Assembly: GCA_029204225.1 (NCBI GenBank)
Contig: CM055106.1
Location: 51,095,325 to 51,159,324, forward strand
Reading direction: 5' to 3'
DNA: 64,000 nucleotides
Source: Diphasiastrum complanatum
Taxonomy: Eukaryota > Streptophyta > Lycopodiopsida > Lycopodiales > Lycopodiaceae
This document shows positions 14,006 to 24,427 of this stretch, piece by piece. How positions within the stretch are numbered: position 1 is the stretch's first letter; every line of letters starts with the position of its first letter. Both the position numbers and the translations under genes were made by a program. The notes beneath the pieces were generated by a model, which saw nothing but the letters and a program-made list of their open reading frames with translations, ran no database searches and was not told where the DNA came from.

Positions 14006-15790
14006 ATGGATTTCCAAGGGAAAGCCAGTCCTGTCATGGACAAGCTTGATGGAGCCAATTACCATCTGTGTGAATTTAAGATGAAAACTGTACTAATGGC
14101 AAAATAATTGTACGACGTTGTTACAGGTGCAGAAGAGAAACCCGAAGCGGACGATGCGACAATTATCAGATGGAAGCTGAAGAATGGAAAAGCTTTCGCG
14201 CTGATCATCCTCAACATCACGGATATCCAGATCGACCATGTATCTGAGGCTCAGACATCGAAAGAAGTCTGGGACATCTTGAGCACACTATATGAAGTGC
14301 AAGATATTGTTGGCTGATTCTGATGAATCTCCAAGATACTCAGACAGAGCAACTCAAGAGCACCTCTCACCTTAGACTGAGGAGGTCTTTGAGAAGACGA
14401 GACGAACGAAGACTGAAAATAGAGTATGAGAGCCGAGAAATGCTAGTTAGGAATGACAAGCAAGAACTGTGTAAGCCTCATGGTGAATCCCAGAAGATGG
14501 AATGACCAGTCGGAACTAGTATTTCTAGGCAAATGTAATAAATGCTAGTAGACCCCTCTTAAAGAAAGTAGAGTGAGCCACCTTTTGATGGTGACCTCTA
14601 GTGGAGAGCATTATTTCACTTGTAATTTGTGAAATGTAGAAATTCCACTAGGATGCCACCTAAGGAGCTCTCTTGCTTATTTAAGAGATCCCTCTTTGTG
14701 AAGAGGAGCTTTTAGCCTATTGTATCAACTCCATGCTGAAATGAGAAGAGCCTCCATGAGTTAGATGCATCCATTGAGCTCATTGATCATGATGGATTTC
14801 TTGAGTGATGCCCCTATGATCATGCCCTTCCATTCATATTGTGTGTGGTTGTGGATTTAGAGTGGATTAGTTTTCTTGTTTTCCTAGTTGTGGATTAGTT
14901 TTCATTTCTTGTTGTGAATTCATGTAGGAATCAGCATTCAAGTAAACTAAATTGGCTAGAAATGTGACATAAATGTTGCATACCCCCTAACATTCTAGTT
15001 CTTGATGTTCTTGGGATGTCCAAGAATCAAAAGACTGGTTGGTTTCTTGATTCTTGGACTTCTAACATGCTGTAGATTAGTTCTTGTTTCTTGTTTTGTC
15101 AATTTATGGAAGTATGGTAGCGCTTAGGATTTGATTTCAATTCATTTTGCAGCAAAGTAAAAGTAGAAATCCATCGTTTTTCAACTGAGCAGTAATGTAG
15201 ATCATTTGTTGAATGCATTGGCTTGTATTTTGGTTGATTATGCATGTGCATTCAGTTCAAGAGGGACCCATCTGGATGTCCTCTGATAGGTAGGACAATA
15301 TTACAATGATTATTAGCCCCTTCTGCCTAATCTGGGCCTTAAAACAAGAAAGATAATTTTAAGAAGTGCCCATAGTCTCTGTTGACAGGCTAAATACCAA
15401 GCTGTTAAAGTTGTAAAACAAACAACAAAAGAAGTAATGAAATAAAAAACTAGTTAATAGATTCTAAGACAGAGAATTTGTCAACAAATATAGCTTCCAA
15501 GCTACATCTCAGGAAGAAATTCTACTCCCTCAAGATGACGAATGGTGATTCTCTACAGAATCACATTAATCAGTTCAAGAACCTGCTAAGACAAATGGCC
15601 GATGTCAGATCTATCGTTGACGATCAAGATGCAGTAATGTAACTGCTTACAAGCTTGCCAAGCTCTTACGACAACTGGGTGATGATCGTCACGACTCATC
15701 CAAAATTGACTCTTTCGAGAGTCATTACTATGTTGTTGTAGGAAGACACGCGGAGGAACAAGCCACAAGTTTCTCAGCTGATTCTCACAC
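14006..15790 (+). pseudogene. Copia D gag, split by an LTR-like insertion
   Basis: Starts MDFQGKASPVMDKLDGANYH at 14006, a typical copia gag opening, with a TAA after LMAK. The frame continues with WKLKNGKAFALIILNI and KEVWDILSTLYEV to about 14307, is interrupted, and resumes near 15462 with TENLSTNIASKLHLRKKFYS, LTSLPSSYDNWVM and related gag signatures. Gag forms the capsid around the element RNA. Stops such as the TAA/TAG at AVM*LL show it is dead. Confidence 0.85.
14308..15461 (+). mobile_element. LTR-like repeat C inserted in copia D gag
   Basis: A ~1.15-kb segment starting TGTTGGCTGATTCTGATGAA interrupts gag. Its first ~570 bp match the minus strand of 31402 to about 30840, with the same TGTTGGCTG start, so it is a dispersed repeat, most simply a solo LTR. 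The right border is only approximate, and no clean target duplication was found (GATAT on the left, GATTC near the right). Confidence 0.6.
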
Positions 15791-15791
15791 C

Positions 15792-16437
15792 TTGTACACC
15801 AACAAGAGTACGACAAAGCAGAAGAAGAAAGGCCCGAAGCAATCAAAGCCAGACCAGAAACCAGCTCAGCACAAGGAACAGTCAAATCTGCAGACAAAGA
15901 AAAAGATGTTTTGCAAATACTGCAAACAAAACAACCACGAAATACAAGACTGTCGAATACTTCAAGCGAACAACAACAGCAAGGGACAGTCGAATCAAGT
16001 GGCAAATGCAGCTGCAGAAGCTCTACAGCCTATTCAAGAAGCGGATCATGATGTCTTTATGACCAGCCATCAAGGAACATCTGTCGACAGTTCTTGGTTT
16101 CTGAACTCTGGAGCCACTCAGCATATGACTAGTCTCATTGGTTGTTTCGAGTCCAAAAATATGTCCACCTTGGTGACATTAGCACACACTATTAAAGGTG
16201 AAGGCACTGTAAGATTAAACTTTGCCAATGATCAGTCTAAGCTACTCTCTAAAATCCTTTATGTTCCAAATTTATTGCTCTTTGTAAGCAGAATCACAGA
16301 TCTAGGACACAGAGTAGAATTCGAATGTGATCAGTGTAAAGTAGTTGATAGGACAGGCAAGATCCTAACACTCGGAAAGAGACATCGATACTTGTACAAA
16401 TTGAGTTATTGTTTTTTGTCCTCTAGTTAGGCTCTCA
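15792..16437 (+). pseudogene. Copia D zinc knuckle and protease
   Basis: Lys-rich segment, then a canonical knuckle CKYCKQNNHEIQDC (CX2CX4HX4C, from about 15912), then the protease core WFLNSGATQHM at about 16095. The retroviral-type aspartic protease needs D-S-G at this place. Here D is N, a single G-to-A change that would abolish catalysis. The downstream signature ILYVPNLLLFVSRI, which normally precedes integrase, is present. The frame ends at 16428-16430. Confidence 0.88.
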
Positions 16438-17394
16438 GTACTTCAATTCATTCAAATAAAGGTCTACTTTGGCATTATAGACTTGGTTATTTAAATCATG
16501 TTGTTGTACAACGAATGTCTAGACAATCTATTGTTCTTGATCTTGACTATCCTCGTGAAAGAGTTGAGTTACTTGTCTGTCAAGACTGTCTAGTTGGAAA
16601 GCCATCAGCACATTGCTAGAGGATTGCTAGATGTTGTACATTCAGATATTTGTGGCCCGATGAAAAATCCTTCCCTGAAGGATGCCAAGTATTTTATAAC
16701 CTTTATTGATGAATTTTCTAGAAGGACCATGGTGTATTTTATAAAGAAGAAATCAGAAGCCTTCAACTGCTTCAGAATCTTCAAGGAGCATGCAGAGAAG
16801 GAGACTGGATGGATGATTAAGGCCCTCAGGTCAGACAACGGTGGAGAATATATCTCTATCAAGTTTAAGGAGGACTGCCAAAGCCAGGGCATTGAGCAAC
16901 AACTCATCACTCCCTACAGTCCTCAGTCTAATGGCTTAGCCGAGAGGAAGAACCGTACTCTGGTTGAATCTGCCAAATGTATGCTATCGCATGCATCGTT
17001 GCCTAAGAGATTCTAGATTGAAGCTGTCTCCACTGCATCTTAAATCCAGAACAGATGTTCGACCAAGGCCCTCTCAGACAACACACCCCACGAGGTGTGT
17101 ACAGGCTCTAAGCCTTCTTTGAAGAACCTAAGAGTGTTTGGGTGCATTGCCTAAGCGTAGATCCCAAAAGACACGAGGAAAAAATTGGACTTCCAAGGTC
17201 TCAAGACTATCCTGATCGGATATACTTCATCTGATAATACTTATAAGCTGTATGATCCTGATACCCAGCAAATCTTGTATAGCCGAGGTACATCTTCATC
17301 GAGGATCAGTTCGTCGACCTCAAAGGCAAGGATGTTGCTCAAGAAGAACCCTCATCACCTGCCCTTGACACGACAGTCCGAGCTTCTGGCTTAA
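16438..17394 (+). pseudogene. Copia D integrase
   Basis: Zinc-binding part: LLWHYRLGYLNH and CQDCLVGKPSAHC in separate phases. Catalytic core: VHSDICGPM (first Asp), LRSDNGGEYIS (second Asp) and PQSNGLAERKNRTLVES (Glu), all three acidic residues retained between 16630 and 16960. Stops interrupt after LPKRF and elsewhere. The C-terminal region GYTSSDNTYKLYDPDTQQI is the usual copia integrase tail. Integrase inserts the DNA copy into the genome. Confidence 0.88.
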
Positions 17395-18480
17395 TCGTGT
17401 CTATTGTCGACCCACTTCGAGATAGCGAATCAGATGAAGACGTTGCTGCTACCCAGCAACAAATCCCAGGAGCGGTTCTTCAGTCGAATCCTCCCAGAAG
17501 ATCAAGCCAAGTGCACACACATCCCACAAGGTATACTCCTAAGTCTGCCTATCTCTTGATACAGGAACCGACGACAGTTGAAGAGGCACTCAACCAACCA
17601 AACTCTGATCTCTGGAGAGAAGCTATGGACAGAGAGTATTCCTCTTGATCAAGAACCAGACATGGTCATTAGTAGAAGCTCCTATTGGCTGCAATATTAT
17701 TGATTGCAAATGGATTTTTAAGATCAAGTACAATGCCAATGGAGCAATTGACTGAAGGAAGGCAAGACTGGTAACAGGATTCAGTTAGATCTTGAATGTC
17801 GACTATAGTGAGACTTTTAGTCCAGTCATCAAACATTTGTCGATCCAAATGCTCTTGTCTTATGCTATAGCTGTTGACCTTGAGGTGCATCAACTCGATG
17901 TACAAACAACCTATCTGAAAGGAGTGATACAAGAAGATATCTACATGATCCAGCACAAAGGATACGTTCTGGAAGATATGAAAAATCATGTCTGTAAACT
18001 CTACAAAGCACTGTATAGCTTGAAACAGTCTACCAGATCTTAGTTTCAGAGGATCAACATATTCCTCGTTGAACAAGGATTCAAACCAAGCACTGCTGAT
18101 TTCAACGTCTATTCCAAGTCAGTACAACAATCCTTCATTATCATCACCTTGTACATTGATGATACGTTGCTCTTCAGCAACGATACCAATATGGTCCAAG
18201 ATTCGAATCAGATGCTGTTTTTAGAGTTTGACATGACTGATCTGGCCGAATCTCACTTCTGTCTGGGAGTTCAAATCTACAGAGACAGAGCAAATCGATT
18301 GATTTACATCACTAAAAAACGGTATCTTCACAATGTTCTCAACAGATACAATTTGATGAATTGTAAATTAGCTCACTCACCAATGGATCCAGGCTTGCAT
18401 CTATCAAAGGAACAATGTCCCCAGACCAAGCAGGAGGTGGAGCAAATGAGAGAATACCCTTATTGATCGATACTAGAATC
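17395..18480 (+). pseudogene. Copia D reverse transcriptase
   Basis: Signatures in order: EPTTVEEALNQP and WREAMDREY (17570-17640), VDYSETFSPVIKH (17797), VHQLDVQTTYLKG (17885), CKLYKALYSLKQS (17993), and the catalytic LYIDDTLLFSND at about 18149-18187 (Y-x-DD intact). ESHFCLGVQIYRD follows. Several stops and at least one frameshift break it. Confidence 0.88.
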
Positions 18481-19149
18481 TCTTATGTACGCAATGGTCT
18501 GTACAAGACCTGATATCTCTTTTGTTGTAAACTCACTCAGCCAATACATGGTTAATCCTGGAATTACCCATTGGAAGGCTCTCATACGAGTCATGAGATA
18601 TATTCGAGCTACCATGGAATAGTGTATCTGCTATGGAGATGTCAGCAACGACAATCTTCATCAGCTCAGTGGTTATTCTAATGCAAACTGAGGAGGAGAT
18701 GTAGACAATCATAAATCCACATCTGGATTTACGTTGTTCTTCAACGACAGTCCTATCTCATGGAACAATCGTAAGAAAGCTTCTGTCGCACTTTCTTCTA
18801 CGGAAGCAGAATACATTACTGCTTCTCAATCTATCAAGGAGCATTCTGGTTGAGAAATTTACTGTCAGATGTTAATCTAAATCAGTATAGCCCTACAATT
18901 TTATTTTGTGATAATCAGATTGCTATTGCCTTATCGGCCAACCCTAGATTTCACTCTAGGAGTAAGCACATTGAAATCAGATATCACTACATTAGGGACA
19001 AGGTTCTCAACAAGGAAGTAAGCTTAACGTACTGCAGAATGCAGGACATGGTTGCAGACATATTCATGGAAGCACTCAGTGTTAATGCACACAACAAATT
19101 TTATGCATTGCTTAGTCTAAAGATCAAGGCATTCACGGATCCAGATTAA
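18481..19149 (+). pseudogene. Copia D RNase H
   Basis: MYAMVCTRPDISFVV and SLSQYM link RT to RNase H. SSTEAEYITAS (Glu of the active site) lies at about 18795, CDNQIAIALSANPRFHSRSK (Asp) at about 18907, and MQDMVADIFMEALS near the end. A stop and a frame change fall between the AEY block and the DNQ block. The gene ends at TAA (19147-19149). Confidence 0.87.
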
Positions 19150-19156
19150 GAGGGGG
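19148..19156 (+). promoter_or_regulatory. Polypurine tract of copia D
   Basis: AAGAGGGGG lies directly before the 3' LTR start TGTTGG at 19157, the standard plus-strand primer site. Confidence 0.85.
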
Positions 19157-20185
19157 TGTTGGATTTATTTCCTCTAGTCGCCTAAATCCCATTTTTAATC
19201 TGCCTCCATTCATGCTGCATATTTACTCGCGTTGTAGCGCAGTCTACATATTCACATGCAAATTCTCACAGGTGATGAAAAGACAAAAAGCAAAGGCTGA
19301 CGTCACACCCTCTTCACGCTCATGCAGCTGCGCTAATAGACTGGACAATGATTGTAGCCACCCATGATCTCCTACAGACAGTGCATCCACCCTATACTTT
19401 CTTCATCTGCACACCTGTAACATTATGTATATATTGAATACCATTTTGCATATTCATCAATGAAGAAGTTAGTAAGCAAGAGAGAACGAAGAAGAGAAGC
19501 TTCTCAGAGATAGACAAAAGTAGATGCTCTATGCATTGATTCTTTAATTTGTCAGCAATAAGATTTCATTCCTTTTATAGTTTGAATAAGCTTCATAGGG
19601 CACACGGTTTCGTCCGCTACTGTCTTGTGCTTTATCGCATTATTGACATATATACTTGATATACTTAATCTGATACAGTTCTTTGTTCTGCATTCAGATT
19701 TGTGTTAATATTGCTATGCTTAGTATTCATTCTGTCTGATCTTTCTAGTTGCTCTTTTTGGTAATAAATGACTAGCATTTAGTCTTGTCTTTCACGAATG
19801 TTTCGTGACTAATTATCAGGCGAGCACTGTCTAGCACTTTGCGAATCATTCGCGACACATAATTTGTCTAACTATTCGCAACAAATTATTCTTTTGGTTC
19901 TTCGTTTATTAATGTTTGGCTATGCAATCAAGAACGACCGTGATTTCCATCACTAACGTTCTGTTCGTTCTGATAGGCATAGTCATGCTTTTGGAGAGAG
20001 TCGCATAGCTCGTTGCGCTATGCACGAACAATTTTTGTTCGAGTTTGTTTCTTGTTCGAGTTTGTTTCTCATTCGTGTTTCGTTTCTCGTTCGTGTTCGT
20101 CTTACCTCTCTAAGCTAATTTTTTTTTTTTTGTTTCTAACATACGACACCTTTCTCAACTCTCACTACTCTCCCTCTCTCCAACA
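19157..20185 (+). repeat. 3' LTR of copia D
   Basis: TGTTGGATTT...CTCTCCAACA, 1029 bp, homologous to 12885-13848 with scattered transitions. It contains a TATA-like TATGTATATATTGAA and many TTCGCGA / TCGTTCGTGTT words. Confidence 0.9.
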
Positions 20186-21965
20186 GGAAAAATATTAGAC
20201 ACTACATTGCTTCAGGGGGCATGTGACTTTTCTAGCATCAGTAGGGAAGCATATGCAACAATGTTTAAGATGATAAAAGAGGCATTTGCACAGGTAAATA
20301 TTAAAAAGATTCCAATCCCACGACCATTTCATCTTTAAAAAAAAAAAGACATGTTAAACCAAGGTATGCAGACAATAGTTGGTAATCCATCTCATATCAA
20401 TGAAGTGTATTGCTCGAAAGGAGAAAGTCTAGCTTATACACAATTGTTATTGACATTCTCATTTGTAATACCATTAAAATTTATGATGAATGTTAGTAAC
20501 TGATTAATGTCAATAAATAAATTGATAGTTGTTCTCAAGCTAGATGAGTCTGAGATTATAAAAGGACAAAAAATGGAAAGAGTCAGTCTCACGATCATGA
20601 ATGGAGCACTTTCAAATTCAGAAGACTTAAAAGGCCTCAATTTTAGTGTTCAATCAGAAAATGATATCTGGTGGTTGGATTTTAGGTATAGCAGTTCCTT
20701 CGCATAATAAATAGGGATAATCATTTGAATATGGATTTCATTTGAGAAATCTTATCTGTGTTAATATTATGAGGCTAATCATGTTTTTGTATTCTCTTAT
20801 AGGTGATGAAAGAAGACCATGACCTTCTCTCATGGATATTTAATAGAACCTCATATCCTGCCACCATAAAAATAACCACCTGGAGGAAATTCCACCTAAT
20901 ATTCCTGGAATTGGCACTTTCAACATTGAATGGAATTTAGAAGGAGATCTGAAGACATTAAAATGTATGTTCAATGTATCTCATGACCCTTGTTTGTACT
21001 GCATGAAGACAACAAAAGACATGACAAGGAGTACAGAAATATCAAGAGATCGAGAAGATCCTAATTGGAAACCTGTACTGCCAATTTCTCTTCAGAATGT
21101 TCATATTTGTACATTGCATGCGAAGGTGCGTATTATAAAAAAAATAATATATCTTCACATCTTGTTTGCATGGAATTTCGCGAGCCAGAGGCATCTGCAA
21201 AGGAAGTTATTTCCAAATTAGAGAATGTGTTGTCCAAAGCAGACTTACATAAAGGCCATGTTAAAATAAAAAAAGATGACAAGCTATCAGGTAAAACAGG
21301 AAATATTCCATGCAAGCCGAACATTGAAGGATCCAAAGCTCGAAGATTTTTATCAAATTATTCTGGCAAACAATCTAAGATTCAATACACGGTTTGGAAA
21401 GAAATTATTGCAGCAACTCAAGATTTCGAAGAAGAAGGTTCTACTCGTATACACAAAGTAGAAGCTTGAAAAAAGTTAGACAACATGCTGAAACACTTGA
21501 GAAAAGATAAATTTTCAAATACTGATGTACAAATGATACTGAAACAACCAGTGAATTTGTGAATGTAGCTCAAAGTGCATGGGGTGTTGATCATATAACA
21601 CATTATATGGTAAGATTTCGATGCTACACTACAATAGACAAATACATGCAATTAGATTAGATACTTTTGGTACTAATTTAGATTATGTTTTTATGACATG
21701 CAGCACATATTACGACATCATTCAACATTCTTTGCAAGAAACAGTGGAAGTCTTAGCATATGGTCATCGCAAGGAATGGAAAAATCTCATTGGCAAGCAA
21801 GAGCGACATTTCATAAAAGTACACAACATGGCGGAACAAGCACAAAAACCAGCTATATACTGCAACTTTTTCAATGGTTTTACAGAAGAATCCAAATTTG
21901 TCATAATACAAAATCGACGGATTATAAAAAATTTCCAAAAGCATGCAAATTTATACAAGCCATAA
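20186..21965 (+). pseudogene. Gene a: spliced member of an uncharacterised multicopy eukaryotic family, broken
   Basis: A coding exon (GKILDTTLLQGACDFSS..., to CAG|GTAAAT at 20293) directly abuts the copia D LTR, so the 5' end is lost. Further blocks: LIVVLKLDESEIIKGQKME near 20525, ending at a GTATAG donor (about 20687); FNIEWNLEGDLKTLKCMF and CLYCMKTTKD near 20930-21010; WKPVLPISLQNVHICTLHAK to about 21125; then KIQYTVWKEIIAATQDFEEE. An intron at 21609-21703 (GTAAGA...ATGCAG) leads into SGSLSIWSSQGMEKSHWQAR and the stop. Shifts and a TGA disable it. From memory this order (substrate-like DGE block, C-x2-C, W...LP...H-LHA-RI, GMEKSH) resembles an abundant unnamed family seen in invertebrates and mucoromycote fungi, possibly transposase-related. 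That link needs a database search. Confidence 0.6.
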
Positions 21966-22033
21966 GGCAATAGACACACAATAAAATTTTGTATATTAAA
22001 TAAAAATATCTACAAAGTACAATTCAGCAGTAT
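21966..22033. terminator. Shared 3' region of convergent genes a and b
   Basis: Only 68 bp separate the two stop codons. On the plus strand CAATAAAATTTTG and TTAAATAAAAATATC provide AATAAA signals for gene a. Confidence 0.5.
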
Positions 22034-23640
22034 CTACTCTGCTTCCGATACTTTCTCCAATGAAAGTTGCAACTTAGAATCATGCGACAATTTTTTTCTT
22101 TTGTATGGATCCAACAACTCGTAGTTTTCATGCTTACTCAGATCAACATAAGCAACATACAATGCAAAATGAGATGATCTGAGCATGGAATTCACTGGTC
22201 CATATCCTAAAATTTTAAGTGCAATAATTTTCTTTACAAAAATTATTCTATGCACCTTATTATAATTATGTCCTCCAAGAAAATGAGATAGTGCCTTGAT
22301 TGCCATAATCATAGTCTCACCATGTTGATGAAATTTTGAATGAGCAACATTTATCTCATTATTCTTGAAGAACTTCAGATAGTGCCCCAGTGCATAATCT
22401 CTTGAAAATTCTCCATCAGAAGGTCTCTGCCCTCCTAGACGAATTGCGAAATCATCAAGGAAAATTGTTTTCTGAAATGATAAAAAACAAAGTAGGCTCC
22501 AGTATATAATTTGACATAATGAATCTACTAGTATATGATAAGATACAAAACTTTATGCATTCGACTTTGTCTTCCCTGATTACTGTTTCTCCATCAATAT
22601 GATGTCCACCTTTCGATGTCAATATTATTGGTGAATAGACAGTTGGTTGAGGAAAACCAAGTTGACTTTGGATTCTGAGAAACTCCTCCTCAAAAGGTAG
22701 ATCATCTTCTTTGTTGCGCATTTTCTCCATAGCCATTTTCCAGCAATCTTTCCCTGAAAAAAATTTATCATTATATACATCGTCAACACCAGGGAGAAGA
22801 TCATCAGCATCAAAATCAATTATATCCATAAATTCATCAAGCTCTTTGTTCAAAATGCAAAGAGTCTCAACTTCAATGAAATCAAAACGATCCAATATAT
22901 CCGATATTGTCAAAAAAGAATTATTATCTATATTATAAGTAGGCAAAGTGATCAAAGATTTATCAGAAGGAGAAGGGGTAGTGGGTGTTCTAGGGCCTAT
23001 AAACGATGCCCTATTTCGAGCAGGATCAAAATCTGAACAATCATCTAAATTAACGCTCGTATCAATAAAAGAAGTATCTATATCTACAATCTTTGACTTT
23101 TCAGACTTTGTACCACTAGAAGAAGCAGCTTCATAAGTGGAAGGGACAGCTTCCGAATCGTCAAAAAGAAAAAAAACAAATGTAGACTGAAAATCAACAA
23201 ATCTACATTTTTTATTGTGAATTGGGCACTCATCTACGGACTTGAAATCATGATGTAACTTGGTGAACATTCTGTCAAGCTTAGCTTTATAGATATGCTT
23301 GTCGAGTGCCACTAGGTCCTGATAATAAATCATGTCTTTATTTAGAGATCTGAATAACAGAGTACTGAGCAGAGATTTAAATCTGAGATATATCTCAGAA
23401 AATGTCTCCACACCAAGGCGCTTGGTAATAGAAGGAAGAATAAAAAGAAAAGAAAAAAAGAGAGATTTGAAATACTCCAAACTATCAGTAATACCAAATT
23501 CATGAAAAAAAGAAAGCAAACTAATATCAAAATTAGATATTTTAAACAAAAAGTACAACTGTAAATTTCCAAATATCGCTCTTAGGCACAAACTGCAGGT
23601 CAAGAAAAATCTCAAGGAAATGTGCGCTCGAAAGAGATAT
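22034..23640 (-). CDS. Gene b: apparently intact spliced gene of unknown function
   Basis: A long minus-strand frame (23615 down to 22584) joins without a stop to a second exon (22471 to 22034) through a 112-nt intron with donor ACA|GTAATC and acceptor ATCATTTCAG; both junctions are in phase 0. The join reads HHIDGET then KTIFLDDFAIRLGG. Total is about 490 codons if translation starts at 23615; the ATG at 23332 (MIYYQDLVALDKHIYKAKL) is an equally possible start, because the first ~95 residues are Phe/Leu-rich. The middle is Ser/Thr/Asp-rich (DIDTSFIDTSVNLDDCSDFD, RTPTTPSPSDKS) and acidic (MDIIDFDADDLLPGVDD), and the end is basic (YKRKKLSHDSK). No known domain is recognised. It is divergent from gene c and shares its promoter region. 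Confidence 0.6.
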
Positions 23641-23722
23641 TAGAAATTAGAGTATCGGATTTGAGCGCGTGAACAAAGAGTAGACAAGAAAGGAGATGTA
23701 AGACGCGCTTGAATGCGATACC
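23622..23722 (-). promoter_or_regulatory. 5' leader of gene b with three copies of a 19-bp motif
   Basis: In gene sense: GGTATCGCATTCAAGCGCG (23722 to 23704), an inverted copy whose plus strand reads AGTATCGGATTTGAGCGCG (23651-23669), and ATATCTCTTTCGAGCGCAC (23640 to 23622). The same three-copy arrangement occurs in the leader of gene c. Confidence 0.7.
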
Positions 23723-23850
23723 GGACCAAGCAGTATCGGATCCAGACGCAAGTTAGTCAACAGAGGGTAATCAGTGCAAATGGCACGTTTGAAATTGATA
23801 TTCGACCAAGAAATCAAAAATTTGCATGAAAATTTGAACCGAAAATGACC

Positions 23851-24130
23851 TATTTATAAAAAAAAATTTGCACGTGTGGAGGAGTTACGAAGGAACACGT
23901 GTCGATGTATGATTGATCAGAATTAATACGTTGTATAGACAATGATTGATCTGACATCTGTCACGTGCGAGAATGACACGCGTCAAAAAGAGATTTGTGC
24001 ACGTGTTCCAACCCACGTGGCCTCATGATGAGGTCATCATTGCCAGTACGGACATTCCACATGGAACAATCAGATGACGACACATGTCTTCCGTCGTCTT
24101 TTCACGCGTGCAAAAATTTTGTATATATAA
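23851..24130. promoter_or_regulatory. Bidirectional promoter between genes b and c with five G-boxes
   Basis: A minus-strand TATAAATA at 23858-23851 faces gene b and a plus-strand TATATATAA at 24122-24130 faces gene c. Between them are five CACGTG palindromes at 23871, 23896, 23962, 24000 and 24014. In plants CACGTG is the core site of bZIP (G-box/ABRE) and bHLH factors, so light- or stress-linked control is plausible but unproven. Confidence 0.75.
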
Positions 24131-24180
24131 GTCCTCGGACTTTTCATTTTTTTTTGTAGAATTTTCAGTTTTCGCTCTCA

Positions 24181-24346
24181 ATATCGCTCTCAAGCGTGCC
24201 CTTACATCGTTTAATTGTCTGCCTTCTCACAGTGCACTCGAAACCGATACCACTGTTAGTCCAATATCATTGTGCATCTCATTTCTTAAAATATTCTGTG
24301 TATATCTTGCACTCGCAATTCAGTTCTGGTATCGATCTCAAGCCCC
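24181..24346 (+). promoter_or_regulatory. 5' leader of gene c with three copies of the 19-bp motif
   Basis: ATATCGCTCTCAAGCGTGC (24181), an inverted copy GCACTCGAAACCGATACC (24234-24251), and GGTATCGATCTCAAGCCCC (24328). Orientation +,-,+ and the first spacing of 53 bp are identical to those in the gene b leader. Confidence 0.7.
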
Positions 24347-24427
24347 CTCTTCTTGCAAATTTTTTTGTTTTCATTCCCTACATTTTTGATCAAACTTTTC
24401 TTTGTTAATTTTCTTCTTCTCAAAATG

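Larger units (their letters stand above)
12885..20185 (+). mobile_element. Full-length Ty1/copia element D, decayed
   Basis: Two homologous LTRs (12885-13848 and 19157-20185), a tRNA-Met primer site, gag, protease, integrase, RT and RNase H in copia order, and a purine tract before the 3' LTR. Every domain has stops, and the protease active-site Asp is Asn. The gag is split by an LTR-like insert. The 5' LTR lacks about 45 bp near its left end, so the left border is uncertain, and no target duplication can be paired with GGAAA at 20186-20190. The element sits directly against a coding exon of gene a on its right. Confidence 0.88.

Noticed and set aside
14303-15466. Clean target duplication for the insert in copia D gag
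   Set aside because: GATAT on the left and GATTC near the right match at only three of five bases, and the right border is uncertain.
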